64,000 nt of DNA from Oscillospiraceae bacterium. Lineage in GTDB: Bacteria; Bacillota; Clostridia; Oscillospirales; Oscillospiraceae. Position 1 is the first letter of the stretch. Every line of letters starts with the position of its first letter. The position numbers and the translations under genes are program-made. The notes under the pieces are model-generated. The model searched no databases. It saw only the letters and a program-made list of their open reading frames with translations, and had not been told where the DNA came from. Positions 55,406-64,000 of the stretch are shown here, piece after piece. The stretch is from positions 38,472 to 102,471 of the forward strand of contig JAFYHU010000062.1 of assembly GCA_017538965.1 (NCBI GenBank), written 5' to 3'.

Positions 55406-58400
55406 ATGGTGAATCAAATGAAGAAAAGACTGTTTGCAATCCTGCTCTGCCTTGTTCTTTGCATTTCCATGATTCCCGTTTATGCCGCTGCCGTTGACGC
55501 ATGCGAACCCGGCAGGCACAACATGGAAGAAGTAAAGGCAAAAAGCCCTACCTGCGGCGCGGTCGGGAATATTCGTTATTTCCGCTGCAGGACATGCAAT
55601 CATACCTATCTGGATGCCAAAGGCGAGACCGAGATCGATAATGTTGCGGATGGGCAGATCCTTCTGCATACATCGGAACTGACTTATCATCCCGCGGCTG
55701 CCGCTACCTGTCTCCAGGGGGGAACAAAGGAATACTGGAGCTGCGCGGAATGCGGGCAGAAATTTGCTTCGAATGACAGAACGAAGCCGCTTACAGATGC
55801 GCAGGTTTTAACCGGCAAGGCTCCCCATAGCATCAGCGAGGCGGACTACCATGCGCCCGTTCCGCACAGCTGCACACAGGACGGAACGCTTGCCTATTAC
55901 GAATGCGAAGTCTGCCATAAGCTGTTTTCCGATCGGGAAGGGCAGAACGAGCTGACCAGCATTATTGATCCGGCCAGGCACACTCCGGGAGAGTATACGG
56001 CCGCGAAAGACCCGACCTGCACCGAAGACGGGAATATCGCCTATGCCAGATGTACGGTCTGCGAACAGCTTGTCGACGGAAACAATGCCGCGATCAGCGA
56101 AGCAGACATCACCATCGGCTGCCTGGGGCATGATTATATCTACCACGGACCCAATAATCCCAGCTGCACTGATGCCGGCAACTATGCCTATTACACCTGC
56201 AGCAGATGCGACAAGGTCTTTGATGCAGACAGAAACGAAACCACATGGGATGCGGTGACCATCCGAAAAGTTGACCACACGATCGCTCGTGTGCCCGCAA
56301 AGGCCGCCACCTGCACGGAACCGGGAAATATCGAGTATTACAAGTGTGACGTCTGCCAAAAGAAATTTCAGGATGCGGAAGGCAGCACAGAAATAACGGA
56401 TGTTGTGATTCCGGCTTCTCACAATCTGACAGAGACTCCGGCAAAGGCAGCCACCTGCACGGAAGCCGGGAATATCCGGTATTTCACCTGCACGGAATGC
56501 GGAGCCATTCTCGATGAAAACTACAATGTCATCAAACAGGGCGAAACGATTGTAGAAGCAACCGGCCATAAGTTAGAAAAAGTGCCGGCAAAAGCCGCCA
56601 CCTGCACGGAAACAGGAAACCTCGAATACTATCGCTGCAGCGTATGCGAAAAATTGTTCTCTGACCAGAACGGAACAGAGACGACGCTGGAAGCTGTTAC
56701 GGTCGGCAGGATTCCCCACACGCTCACCCATGTACCCGAAAAGGCAAAGACCTGCACGGAACCGGGAAATGTAGAGTATTACAAGTGTGAAGTCTGTAAA
56801 AAGTTATTCCGGGATGCAGAAGGCAGCACGGAAATAACGGAAGTTGAGATTCCGGCTTCTCATGATCTGGAAGAGACTCCGGCGAAAGCCGCTTCCTGCA
56901 CGGAAACAGGGAATATCGCCTATTCCACCTGCAAGGTCTGCGAAAAAATATTCAACGAAGACGGCGAGCAGGTCTGGCTGAACGATACCATCATTCCGGC
57001 GCTTGACCACAAGCCCGATAAGATGGAAGCCACCGCTACCTGCACCAGTCCCGGCTATGCGGAATACTACCGATGTGCCAACTGCGGAAAACTGTTCACA
57101 GATGCAGCCTGCACTGTCGAGACGAAGCCGGAAGACTTGGAAACAGAGGCGCTCGGACACGATTTTGATGAGAGCGGCTGGTGCACCCGCTGCGGCGCGG
57201 TCAGCCCGGACTCTCCTGCCTTTGACCAGTCAGCGTACACGTCCAACAACGTTATAGTCCGTGTTTCCGCTCCGCAGGGTGTCTTTCCGGGCGGGTGCCA
57301 GCTTTCCGTGACCACGGTAGCTGTGACCGAAACCAAAGATGCGGTGGATGCCGAGCGCGCAGAAGGCGCAACGGTCGTCGTCTCGTACACCTATGATATC
57401 AAGGTGCTCAAGAACGGCGAGGAAATTGAGCCTGCCGACGGCAGCTTGGTGAGCGTTTCCTTCTCCAAAATGGCAGAAGCAAACAACGGGAATCTGGATG
57501 CCCAGGTCTATCACGTGACCGATGAAGGCGCCCAGGCGCTTGACACCACTGTAGAAAACGGCGCGGTTGTTGCCGTGACCGACGGATTCTCTCTCTATAC
57601 GGTGGAGTTCACGTATTCCGAGTTACAGTATGTCCTCCCCGGCGGCGATAGTGTAGCGCTGAATGAAATTCTGGCTACTCTTAATCTGGAAGGTACCGTA
57701 GATGCCGGTGACGACGCTGTTGAAGTCAGCGACAGGACTCTGTTTGAGGCCAAAAAAGAGAATGGCGTATGGACCGTCTATTCCTACGAGCCGTTTAAAA
57801 CGAACGAATGGATGAAAGTCAGTATTGGCGGTGTGGTTTACGAAATCACGGTGACGGATACGCAACCTAATGTCTTTATCACAAATGGATTGGCATGGAT
57901 TGACGGTGGAGAAGAAGAGGATGCGTCAAGTTCAATAGTAGCTGCTGCAGGAAATAAAGTCTGGATCAAAATTGATAGTACGAAGATTTCACCTGTTGCC
58001 CTGTTTTACAAGTGGGAACAAGGTTCTGATATTCAAACAGTTGTGATCGACACACCCCAACCCACATCCACAGATAAAAAGACATTCTTTATGATGCCAG
58101 ATACTCTTGCGTCCGGGGCACAGTTTCATATTACAGCAGAAAAGAATTATATAGTAACATTTCATATGAACGACCATGGTACGCAAGTACAACCGCAATA
58201 TATACCCCCTACCAATACGAATAAAGCCAAAGAACCATCGCCTGCTCCGACAGATCCAGACACAAAAGCAGAGTTTGTCTGTTGGTATTCCCTTGAAGAA
58301 CCAACAAAAAGCTTTAGCTTTACAACTAAGAATATTACTGCAGATACAGATCTTTATGCGAAATGGACATATTTGGTTGGATTCTCAACTCTACATGTAG

Positions 58401-59029
58401 AAGATCCTGAAGATCAAACTGTAGTTGATGGAGATTATGCAACTGAACCGACACCAAAGCCAAAGTCTTCAGGACGTAAGTTCTTAGGATGGTACAAAGA
58501 TAAAGCGAAAGATAGTTTTAAGTTTACAAAGACTCCGATCACTGAGAATATGATTCTGTTTGGAAAATGGGAAAGTGACTTAGAAGTTGATTACACAGAT
58601 ACCAAGACTGCCCATTATGGCAGTGATTACTCATTCACACTCAACTGCGATTATGATGAGGTAATAGCGGGTAAGAAATTTGAATTGACACTCAACGACA
58701 AAGAAGTCTCATCCAGCAAATATGATCTGTCCAAAGAAAAGAAAACAAATTATACGATTGTCACATTGACCAAAGAGTATGTAAAATCTCTGACAGCTGG
58801 GAAAACATACAAGTTTTATGCTGACCCTCACCTCACAGATATTGATGAGGTAGAAGTGAAAATTGATGTCAGTTCATCTCCGAAAACGGGAGATGAGAGC
58901 AACATTGCCCTGTGGGCTGCCGTTGCTGCGGTTTCGGCTGTGGCTGCTGCCGTGATCGCTGTCTCTCTCCTTCGCAGGCGGAAGAAAGACAAACCGGCTC
59001 CGAAAGAAGACACGAAACCGAAAGATTAA
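55406..59029 (+). CDS. Cell-wall-anchored protein with 11 Cys-triad repeats and InlB-like repeats
   Basis: The 1207-residue protein has a signal peptide (KKRLFAILLCLVLCISMIPVYAAA), then about eleven tandem repeats (about residues 30-590) of 45-60 residues. The pattern is H, about ten residues, TC-x4-GN-x3-Y-x2-CxxC-x3-F. After a beta-rich region (about 600-830) come two InlB/Flg_new-type repeats (FHMNDHGTQVQPQYIPP to LYAKWTYLVGF, and AEPTPKP-like to FGKWES). The wall anchor is SSPKTGDES, a TM helix and RRRKKDKPAP. Each repeat's His and three Cys could bind zinc or form disulfides. From about 57650 to 58860 the DNA is markedly AT-rich. Start at 55406 or 55418. Confidence 0.88.
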   Translation: MVNQMKKRLFAILLCLVLCISMIPVYAAAVDACEPGRHNMEEVKAKSPTCGAVGNIRYFRCRTCNHTYLDAKGETEIDNVADGQILLHTSELTYHPAAAATCLQGGTKEYWSCAECGQKFASNDRTKPLTDAQVLTGKAPHSISEADYHAPVPHSCTQDGTLAYYECEVCHKLFSDREGQNELTSIIDPARHTPGEYTAAKDPTCTEDGNIAYARCTVCEQLVDGNNAAISEADITIGCLGHDYIYHGPNNPSCTDAGNYAYYTCSRCDKVFDADRNETTWDAVTIRKVDHTIARVPAKAATCTEPGNIEYYKCDVCQKKFQDAEGSTEITDVVIPASHNLTETPAKAATCTEAGNIRYFTCTECGAILDENYNVIKQGETIVEATGHKLEKVPAKAATCTETGNLEYYRCSVCEKLFSDQNGTETTLEAVTVGRIPHTLTHVPEKAKTCTEPGNVEYYKCEVCKKLFRDAEGSTEITEVEIPASHDLEETPAKAASCTETGNIAYSTCKVCEKIFNEDGEQVWLNDTIIPALDHKPDKMEATATCTSPGYAEYYRCANCGKLFTDAACTVETKPEDLETEALGHDFDESGWCTRCGAVSPDSPAFDQSAYTSNNVIVRVSAPQGVFPGGCQLSVTTVAVTETKDAVDAERAEGATVVVSYTYDIKVLKNGEEIEPADGSLVSVSFSKMAEANNGNLDAQVYHVTDEGAQALDTTVENGAVVAVTDGFSLYTVEFTYSELQYVLPGGDSVALNEILATLNLEGTVDAGDDAVEVSDRTLFEAKKENGVWTVYSYEPFKTNEWMKVSIGGVVYEITVTDTQPNVFITNGLAWIDGGEEEDASSSIVAAAGNKVWIKIDSTKISPVALFYKWEQGSDIQTVVIDTPQPTSTDKKTFFMMPDTLASGAQFHITAEKNYIVTFHMNDHGTQVQPQYIPPTNTNKAKEPSPAPTDPDTKAEFVCWYSLEEPTKSFSFTTKNITADTDLYAKWTYLVGFSTLHVEDPEDQTVVDGDYATEPTPKPKSSGRKFLGWYKDKAKDSFKFTKTPITENMILFGKWESDLEVDYTDTKTAHYGSDYSFTLNCDYDEVIAGKKFELTLNDKEVSSSKYDLSKEKKTNYTIVTLTKEYVKSLTAGKTYKFYADPHLTDIDEVEVKIDVSSSPKTGDESNIALWAAVAAVSAVAAAVIAVSLLRRRKKDKPAPKEDTKPKD

Positions 59030-59040
59030 TCCCATAGCGG

Positions 59041-59078
59041 AACAACATCCTCGCTGAAAAGCGGGGATGTTGTTTTGA
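59041..59078 (+). terminator. Terminator after the first surface protein
   Basis: A 15-bp stem (AACAACATCCTCGCT 59041-59055, partner 59060-59074, one wobble) on a GAAA loop, followed by TTTTG. Confidence 0.85.
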
Positions 59079-59188
59079 GACGATGGTTACTGCACAGAAA
59101 CAAATCAGAAACAAAATGATGAGAATTTGCGCTTTTCTCCCTGTTTCGGTGATTTTCCCGGCAAAATTGTTTGTTTTTTAAGAAATGC

Positions 59189-59221
59189 TAAGTAGTATTT
59201 TTTCGTTTGTTGTGGTATAGT
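59189..59221 (+). promoter_or_regulatory. Promoter element shared by the two surface-protein genes, copy 2
   Basis: TAAGTAGT (59189-59196) and TATAGT (59216-59221) at the same spacing as in copy 1, with the same intervening T tract and similar leader, including AAAAGGATGGTGG before the start. Confidence 0.6.
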
Positions 59222-59250
59222 ATGCTCAACAAATTATCCCTTCGAAAAGG

Positions 59251-62200
59251 ATGGTGGATTTGATGAAAAGATTTCTGGCCATAATTCTCTGCATCGTCCT
59301 CTGTGTTTCCATGCTTCCGACCTATGCATTCGCGGAGGGGGAAGAGGATAACAAAGAGGGTATTGAAGAGAATAACAATGTAACGATAAACTTTGCCAGC
59401 GGCGGCGGGTCCGGCGATCCCATGCCTGCCGTAAGCGTAGCCAGGGGCAGTTCTCTGAAGCTTCCAGGCTGCACGTATCAATTTGTCTACAAGGTTCCTG
59501 ATGAGAATGATCCCGAAAAAGAGATCGAGAAGAGCAAAGCTTTTCAGCGCTGGGTGCTGAACGATAAAGCATATGAAGCCGGTGATACTTATAAAGTGCC
59601 GGACGGTTATTCCGCGGACGAAATCACCTTTACTGCCGTATGGGATATTTTTACCGTCTCTTTCAATATGGGCGGGCATGGCTATGCACCGGAGACTCAG
59701 ACCGTGATTTCCGGATTCAAAGCGGAGGAACCCGGCTATTGGCCACAGGAAGACGGCTGGGAATTCAAAGGCTGGTATGCCGACAGCAATTTTTCGTCGG
59801 AATTTGATTTTGACGAAGCAATTGAGGCGAATACCGTTGTCTATGGCAAGTGGGCGCAGCGCTTCAGCGTAACGGTTGAAAACGGAACGACCGGCGCCGC
59901 AACCGCTGCAGCCGGCGATACGGTAACCATAACGGCAAATGAAGCCGAAGAGGGAGAGAAGTTTGTCGCATGGACGACGAACAGCGATATCACGTTCAAC
60001 GATCCAAATGCTGCCACAACGTCTTTTACCATGCCTGGAGAAGCCGTCACCGTAACGGCAACATATGATGTCGCCTATCCCGTAACCGTGACACTCGGCA
60101 GCGCAAGTCCCGAGATTGCGGCAGTCGGCGAGACCGTGACAATCACGGCAAACGCAGCCGAAGCCGGAAAGAGATTTGACGTCTGGACGACGGAAAGCAA
60201 TATCACGATTTCTGATTTGAGTGCCGCGACCGCATCCTTTACCATGCCGGAAGGAGCCGTCAGTGTAACGGCGAGCTATGTTGATACCTATCCTGTCACC
60301 GTAACGAACGGAAGTGCGAACGCTCAGAATGCGGCGGCCGGAGACACGGTAACGATCACGGCGAATCAGATCGCGAATCAGGCATTTGACAGCTGGACGG
60401 TAAACAGCGGTGACATTGAGCTTGCCAGTGAAAGCTCGTCCACGACGACGTTTACGATGCCGGCGGAAGCCGTCAGCGTATCGGCAGGGTATAAAACCTG
60501 CTATCCCATTACCGTAACATACGGAACGGCAGATCCGCAGTCTGCAGCGGCCGGAACCACGGTAACAATCACGGCGATCGATATCGATAATAAAGCGTTT
60601 GACAGCTGGACGGTCAACAGCGGCGAGATAGAACTTGCCAGCGAAACCACATCTCCGACGACATTTACAATGCCGGATAGAATGGTCACCCTGACGGCAA
60701 ATTATAAGAACACCTATAAGGTCTGGTTTAACCTGAACGGTCACGGCGATGCAATTGATGCACAGACGGTTGTCAGCGGGGAGAAGGCGGAAGAGCCGGT
60801 GCCGTATGCGGAAGGCTGGATTTTCTGCGGATGGTACGACGAAGGAACAAATACCGCGTTTGATTTCGAGACCGCTATCAACCGGGAAACCAAGTTGGCA
60901 GCCAAATGGCTGAAGGAAGCCGCTGTCAAAGAAGACAAGAGCGGAATCACCGATAATAAGGAATATGCCATCGCCCTGGATCTCAACTTCCAAGACGTAG
61001 CGGACAGTGTTGTTGTCAAGGTGGACGGCAAGTTAATCGACAAAGTCGATCAGCAGACCGGGAAGGACAATTATACCGTCACCGCCGGCAGCACGGTTGT
61101 GACGCTGACGACGGATTTCCTCGCAACGCTGAGAGACGGCAACCACACGATGCAGGTTGAGGCATCGGAAGGTGCCGCGAGCAGAATGCTCGGAATTCAG
61201 GATGGCACGCCCACGGCACCGATCGCTTTGAGAGGCATGATGAAAGCATCGGCACTCAGAAGCGGAGAGGAAGATTATAATGTTGAAGTGACTGACGGAG
61301 TGGCTTGGGACGAAGATCATTCTGAGTCTGATGCAAAAGCGAAAATTAATACAACTGCAGGAAAAACAGTATATATAAAACCTGATCCGGCTATTCAATT
61401 TGATAGTTGGTCAATAAATCCCGAAACTACTATTACTCCAGCGTCTTCAACTGAGGCTGCTCATTTTACAATGCCTAGTACGATCCCAGCTGATGGTGTA
61501 AAAGTTACAGCGCTAAAGAAGTATGTTGTCACATTTGAAATGAACGGACGCGGAGAGCAAGTTGATCCGCAGTATAAAAAACGTGATGGAACGGAAAAAG
61601 CTACTAAGCCGGATGATCCGGTAGATTCTGAAACAGATCCTGTTAAAAAAGCAGCGTTTGGCGGCTGGTGTTCCGATGAAGATCTAAAAAATGATTTCGA
61701 TTTTGATACTTTGATTACTCAAGATACAGATCTTTATGCGAGATGGACATTTAGAGTTGAATTTACAACCGCTCACGTAGATGACCCTGCCGATCAAGAA
61801 ATAGCGGCCGGACAAAAAGCTACAGAGCCGACACCAAAACCAGCATCACCTGCACGTAAGTTCTTAGGATGGTACGAAGAAGACTCGACAGAGGCATTTA
61901 AGTTTACTGAGACTCCGATTACCAAAAATATTGAGTTGTTTGGAAAATGGAAAAGCGATCTGCAGGTTACCTATCCGGACACCCGCATTGCTCATTATGG
62001 TAGTGATTACCGTTTTGTACTCAACTGCAGCTATGATGAAGTAATAAATGACGGTAATTTTGAACTGAAAATAAATGATAAAACTGTTTCAGCCAGCAAT
62101 TATAAACTGGAGAAAGAGAAGAAAACAGGAAACACGATTGTGAGATTAACAACAGCCTATGTAAAATCTCTGACAGCGAATAAAACATATCGTGTGACAT

Positions 62201-62430
62201 TTAACCCCAATCTTTTAGATATTGATGCCATACCCGGAACATTTTCTGTCAGCAAGGCGCCGAAGACGGGGGATACGAGCAATGTCGCCCTGTGGGCTGC
62301 TGTCGCAGGGGTATCGGCTGTGGCTGCCGTCGTGATCGCCGTTTCGCTGTTCCGCAGGCGGAAAAAGGACAAAACGCCTCCGGATCTGCCCGATGGGACG
62401 AAAAAGACCCATAAGACTCCGAAAGAGTAG
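59251..62430 (+). CDS. Cell-wall-anchored InlB-repeat protein, paralogue of the previous gene
   Basis: The 1059 residues start with a signal peptide nearly the same as its neighbour's (KRFLAIILCIVLCVSMLPTYAFA). An InlB-like repeat follows (VSFNMGGHGYAPETQTVISGFKAEEPGYWP to VVYGKWAQ). Then come four repeats of about 70 residues with VTVxxGxA, AAxGxTVTITANxAE, FDxWTxxS and FTMPxxAVxVTAxY. Next is another InlB repeat, a beta-rich module, two more InlB repeats in AT-rich DNA, and the anchor SKAPKTGDTSN, a TM helix and RRRKKDK. The last ~330 residues closely resemble those of the previous protein. Start at 59251, or the Met four codons on (59263). Confidence 0.88.
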   Translation: MVDLMKRFLAIILCIVLCVSMLPTYAFAEGEEDNKEGIEENNNVTINFASGGGSGDPMPAVSVARGSSLKLPGCTYQFVYKVPDENDPEKEIEKSKAFQRWVLNDKAYEAGDTYKVPDGYSADEITFTAVWDIFTVSFNMGGHGYAPETQTVISGFKAEEPGYWPQEDGWEFKGWYADSNFSSEFDFDEAIEANTVVYGKWAQRFSVTVENGTTGAATAAAGDTVTITANEAEEGEKFVAWTTNSDITFNDPNAATTSFTMPGEAVTVTATYDVAYPVTVTLGSASPEIAAVGETVTITANAAEAGKRFDVWTTESNITISDLSAATASFTMPEGAVSVTASYVDTYPVTVTNGSANAQNAAAGDTVTITANQIANQAFDSWTVNSGDIELASESSSTTTFTMPAEAVSVSAGYKTCYPITVTYGTADPQSAAAGTTVTITAIDIDNKAFDSWTVNSGEIELASETTSPTTFTMPDRMVTLTANYKNTYKVWFNLNGHGDAIDAQTVVSGEKAEEPVPYAEGWIFCGWYDEGTNTAFDFETAINRETKLAAKWLKEAAVKEDKSGITDNKEYAIALDLNFQDVADSVVVKVDGKLIDKVDQQTGKDNYTVTAGSTVVTLTTDFLATLRDGNHTMQVEASEGAASRMLGIQDGTPTAPIALRGMMKASALRSGEEDYNVEVTDGVAWDEDHSESDAKAKINTTAGKTVYIKPDPAIQFDSWSINPETTITPASSTEAAHFTMPSTIPADGVKVTALKKYVVTFEMNGRGEQVDPQYKKRDGTEKATKPDDPVDSETDPVKKAAFGGWCSDEDLKNDFDFDTLITQDTDLYARWTFRVEFTTAHVDDPADQEIAAGQKATEPTPKPASPARKFLGWYEEDSTEAFKFTETPITKNIELFGKWKSDLQVTYPDTRIAHYGSDYRFVLNCSYDEVINDGNFELKINDKTVSASNYKLEKEKKTGNTIVRLTTAYVKSLTANKTYRVTFNPNLLDIDAIPGTFSVSKAPKTGDTSNVALWAAVAGVSAVAAVVIAVSLFRRRKKDKTPPDLPDGTKKTHKTPKE

Positions 62431-62450
62431 AAACAGCATAGAATAACAGC

Positions 62451-62480
62451 AATCCCCGCCCGAGAGGGCGGGGAATTCTT
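62451..62480 (+). terminator. Terminator after the second surface protein
   Basis: AATCCCCGCC (62451-62460) pairs with GGCGGGGAATT (62467-62477), followed by CTTC. Confidence 0.7.
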
Positions 62481-62613
62481 CTGCACAACTGCGGGAGGTC
62501 GTATTCAGCAACCCGATGAAGACAGATCATTTCAGATCGATGGACTCTTGACAAGATAAAAAAATAGGTTAAAATAAAGTGAACTTTAAATTAAACTAAA
62601 ACGAGGTGCGATT

Positions 62614-63840
62614 ATGACGTATATCCATCGTTCGCTGGAAAGAAAGTTTCTCAAGATGAGCGGTGCTTTCAAAGCAGTCATGGTGATCGGAGCAAGGCAG
62701 GTCGGCAAGTCTACTATGCTGAAATATTTGGCACAGGATTCCGGCCGCACCTATGTTTCCCTGGATGATGCAGATCTCAGAGAACTGGCAGAAAGTGATC
62801 CGAAGCTTTTCTTTCAGATGTATCAGCCTCCGATCCTCATCGATGAGGCACAAAAAGCGCCGGCGCTTTTTGAACAGATCAAAATCCTCTGTGATGAGAG
62901 CGATGAACGGGGACGGTTCTGGCTGACCGGTTCCCACAGCAAGAAACTGATGAAGCAGGCTGGAGATTCCCTGGCGGGGCGGATCGGTATCCTTAAACTG
63001 CTCAGCCTGTCGGCGAAAGAACTGGAGGGAAGGCCGGAAGATATACCCGAGGACTATACTCTCTCATCTCTGCTCTCAAGAAGCCGGAATCTCCCTGAGA
63101 ATAATATTCTGGATGTTTATTCCCGCATCTGGGAAGGCGGCATGCCGGATATGATATCGATGGATGCCGAACTTCGCCGTGAATACTGGAATTCCTATAT
63201 AGAATCCTATCTCATGAGGGATGCGGTAGACGACAACGGCATTCAGAATACGGAAGGGTTCCGTAAGCTGTTAAGAGCCTGTGCTGCGTTTACCGGAGAG
63301 CTGATTAACTATAATGATCTGGGAAACGCTGCGGGTGTATCCGGCGTAACGGCAAAAGAATGGGTCAGGATCCTTCAAAACATGGGAATCATCTTTTTGC
63401 TGGAACCCTACTTCAACAACGAGCTGAAACGCATGATCAAGACACAGAAACTGTATTTCTGTGACACCGGGCTTTGTGCGTATCTGTCTTCCTGGACCAG
63501 CCGTGACGTGTTGATGAACGGAGCAGCATCCGGCCATTATCTTGAGAACTATGTTATAGCGGAGATGCTCCGAAACGCCTGTTACGGAGAGAAGAAAGTA
63601 AACCTGAACTTTTACAGGGACACGAATCAAAACGAGATCGATTTGGTTATGGAAACGGAGGGACAGCTGCATCCGTTTGAGATTAAACGTGCAGCATCAC
63701 CGGACAAGAAGACCATTAAGACTTTTTCTCTGCTCGGTAAAAGCGGAAAGGATATCGGAGCAGGAGGTATTATCTGTATGGCGGCGAAGCCGTTCCCGAT
63801 CGATGCAGAGAACAGCATGATTCCGGTGAATCTGCTGTGA
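62614..63840 (+). CDS. AAA_14/DUF4143 ATPase
   Basis: The 408 residues have N-terminal Walker A VIGARQVGKSTMLKYLA, Walker B PPILIDEAQKAP, and sensor-like FWLTGSHSKKLMKQAGDSLAGRIGILKLLSLSAKEL. The C-terminal DUF4143 part includes YFCDTGLCAYLSSWTS and the nuclease-fold-like NLNFYRDTNQNEIDLVMETEGQLHPFEIKRAASPDKK (E-x-D...ExK). These proteins are abundant in anaerobes, often in multiple copies, and their function is unproven. The DxxExK-type ending suggests a PD-(D/E)xK relic. GAGGTG precedes the ATG. A terminator follows. Confidence 0.9.
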   Translation: MTYIHRSLERKFLKMSGAFKAVMVIGARQVGKSTMLKYLAQDSGRTYVSLDDADLRELAESDPKLFFQMYQPPILIDEAQKAPALFEQIKILCDESDERGRFWLTGSHSKKLMKQAGDSLAGRIGILKLLSLSAKELEGRPEDIPEDYTLSSLLSRSRNLPENNILDVYSRIWEGGMPDMISMDAELRREYWNSYIESYLMRDAVDDNGIQNTEGFRKLLRACAAFTGELINYNDLGNAAGVSGVTAKEWVRILQNMGIIFLLEPYFNNELKRMIKTQKLYFCDTGLCAYLSSWTSRDVLMNGAASGHYLENYVIAEMLRNACYGEKKVNLNFYRDTNQNEIDLVMETEGQLHPFEIKRAASPDKKTIKTFSLLGKSGKDIGAGGIICMAAKPFPIDAENSMIPVNLL

Positions 63841-63922
63841 ACGATAAATCTGTTCAAAGGCGAATACATTGGTTCTGCAAGAATACAGAGAGACACTAGA
63901 GCTTTGACAAAACAAAAGAAAA

Positions 63923-63966
63923 ACCGGAAAGACGGAGCGGATTGGAGCTCCATCTTTCCGGTTCAG
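63923..63966 (+). terminator. Terminator after the AAA_14 gene
   Basis: A 16-bp stem (ACCGGAAAGACGGAGC 63923-63938 with 63947-63962, one wobble pair) on an 8-base loop. A-rich sequence precedes it, so it may serve both directions. Confidence 0.75.
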
Positions 63967-64000
63967 TATTGGCTCTTTAGAGACAAACTACCACCAGCTC

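Overview
The window looks like a chromosome segment of an anaerobic, fairly high-GC member of the Clostridia. The signs are a trimeric electron-bifurcating-type [FeFe] hydrogenase, a membrane-bound [NiFe] hydrogenase fused to an Mrp antiporter set, EFR1-type flavodoxin-ferredoxins, TraX, wall-anchored InlB-repeat proteins with PKTGD sorting signals and many c-di-GMP proteins. Species cannot be named from sequence alone. Core genes are GC-rich at third positions, which produces long antisense open frames. The accessory stretch around 23.1-27.8 kb is visibly more AT-rich.

Layout. 1-5 kb: the end of a diguanylate cyclase, then a leftward group with a secreted repeat protein, a cytidylate-kinase-like protein, a small Cys/His protein, a Ser/Arg-rich zinc-ribbon membrane protein and TraX. 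5.0-11.8 kb: a tight rightward operon of an oligopeptide-type binding lipoprotein, a dCache-HAMP-GGDEF*-EAL protein, glycerol-1-phosphate dehydrogenase and a NagD/AraL-type HAD phosphatase. 12.0-19.1 kb: a divergent hydrogenase locus. To the left run a TM1266-type iron-only hydrogenase regulator and a three-gene ABC importer, behind a leader with an intrinsic terminator. To the right run hydC-hydB-hydA. 19-23 kb: a secreted protein, a GNAT acetyltransferase and a second membrane-bound EAL protein.

23.1-35.6 kb is the accessory zone: an orphan IS21-like end, a small protein typical of conjugative elements, an Abi_2/AbiF-like HEPN protein followed by a promoter-hairpin-terminator unit that may be its partner RNA, a LysR/TRIC cluster, an AraC-EFR1 pair with a repeated operator, and a LysR-controlled operon of redox and hydrolase genes. 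It ends at a gene lacking its 5' part and tRNA-Ser(GGA).

35.7-40.7 kb: LysR, an SNF/NSS sodium symporter, an MBL-fold hydrolase bracketed by near-identical terminators, and an AAA ATPase whose leader carries a 19-bp tandem repeat. 40.7-45.9 kb: hypF-hypC-hypD-hypE plus an FMN reductase. 46.0-54.9 kb: a 14-gene Mbh/Ech-type hydrogenase operon with an embedded hypA and Mrp-like antiporter subunits, ending in a four-cluster ferredoxin with a long Ala/Lys/Glu linker. 55.4-62.4 kb: two large paralogous surface proteins with matching promoters, leaders, C-terminal modules and anchors. The window closes with an AAA_14/DUF4143 ATPase.

How it fits together (inference). HydABC would couple ferredoxin and NADH oxidation to H2 turnover. 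The Mbh-Mrp complex would couple ferredoxin oxidation to H2 evolution and Na+/H+ pumping, with HypFCDE and HypA building its NiFe centre. HypB, a hydrogenase endopeptidase and HydEFG are not in the window. The best leads for new biology are the TM1266-ABC importer with its attenuated leader, the lipoprotein/EAL/G1P-dehydrogenase operon, the Abi-linked RNA, the extracellular Cys-triad repeat array, and the linker-joined polyferredoxin.
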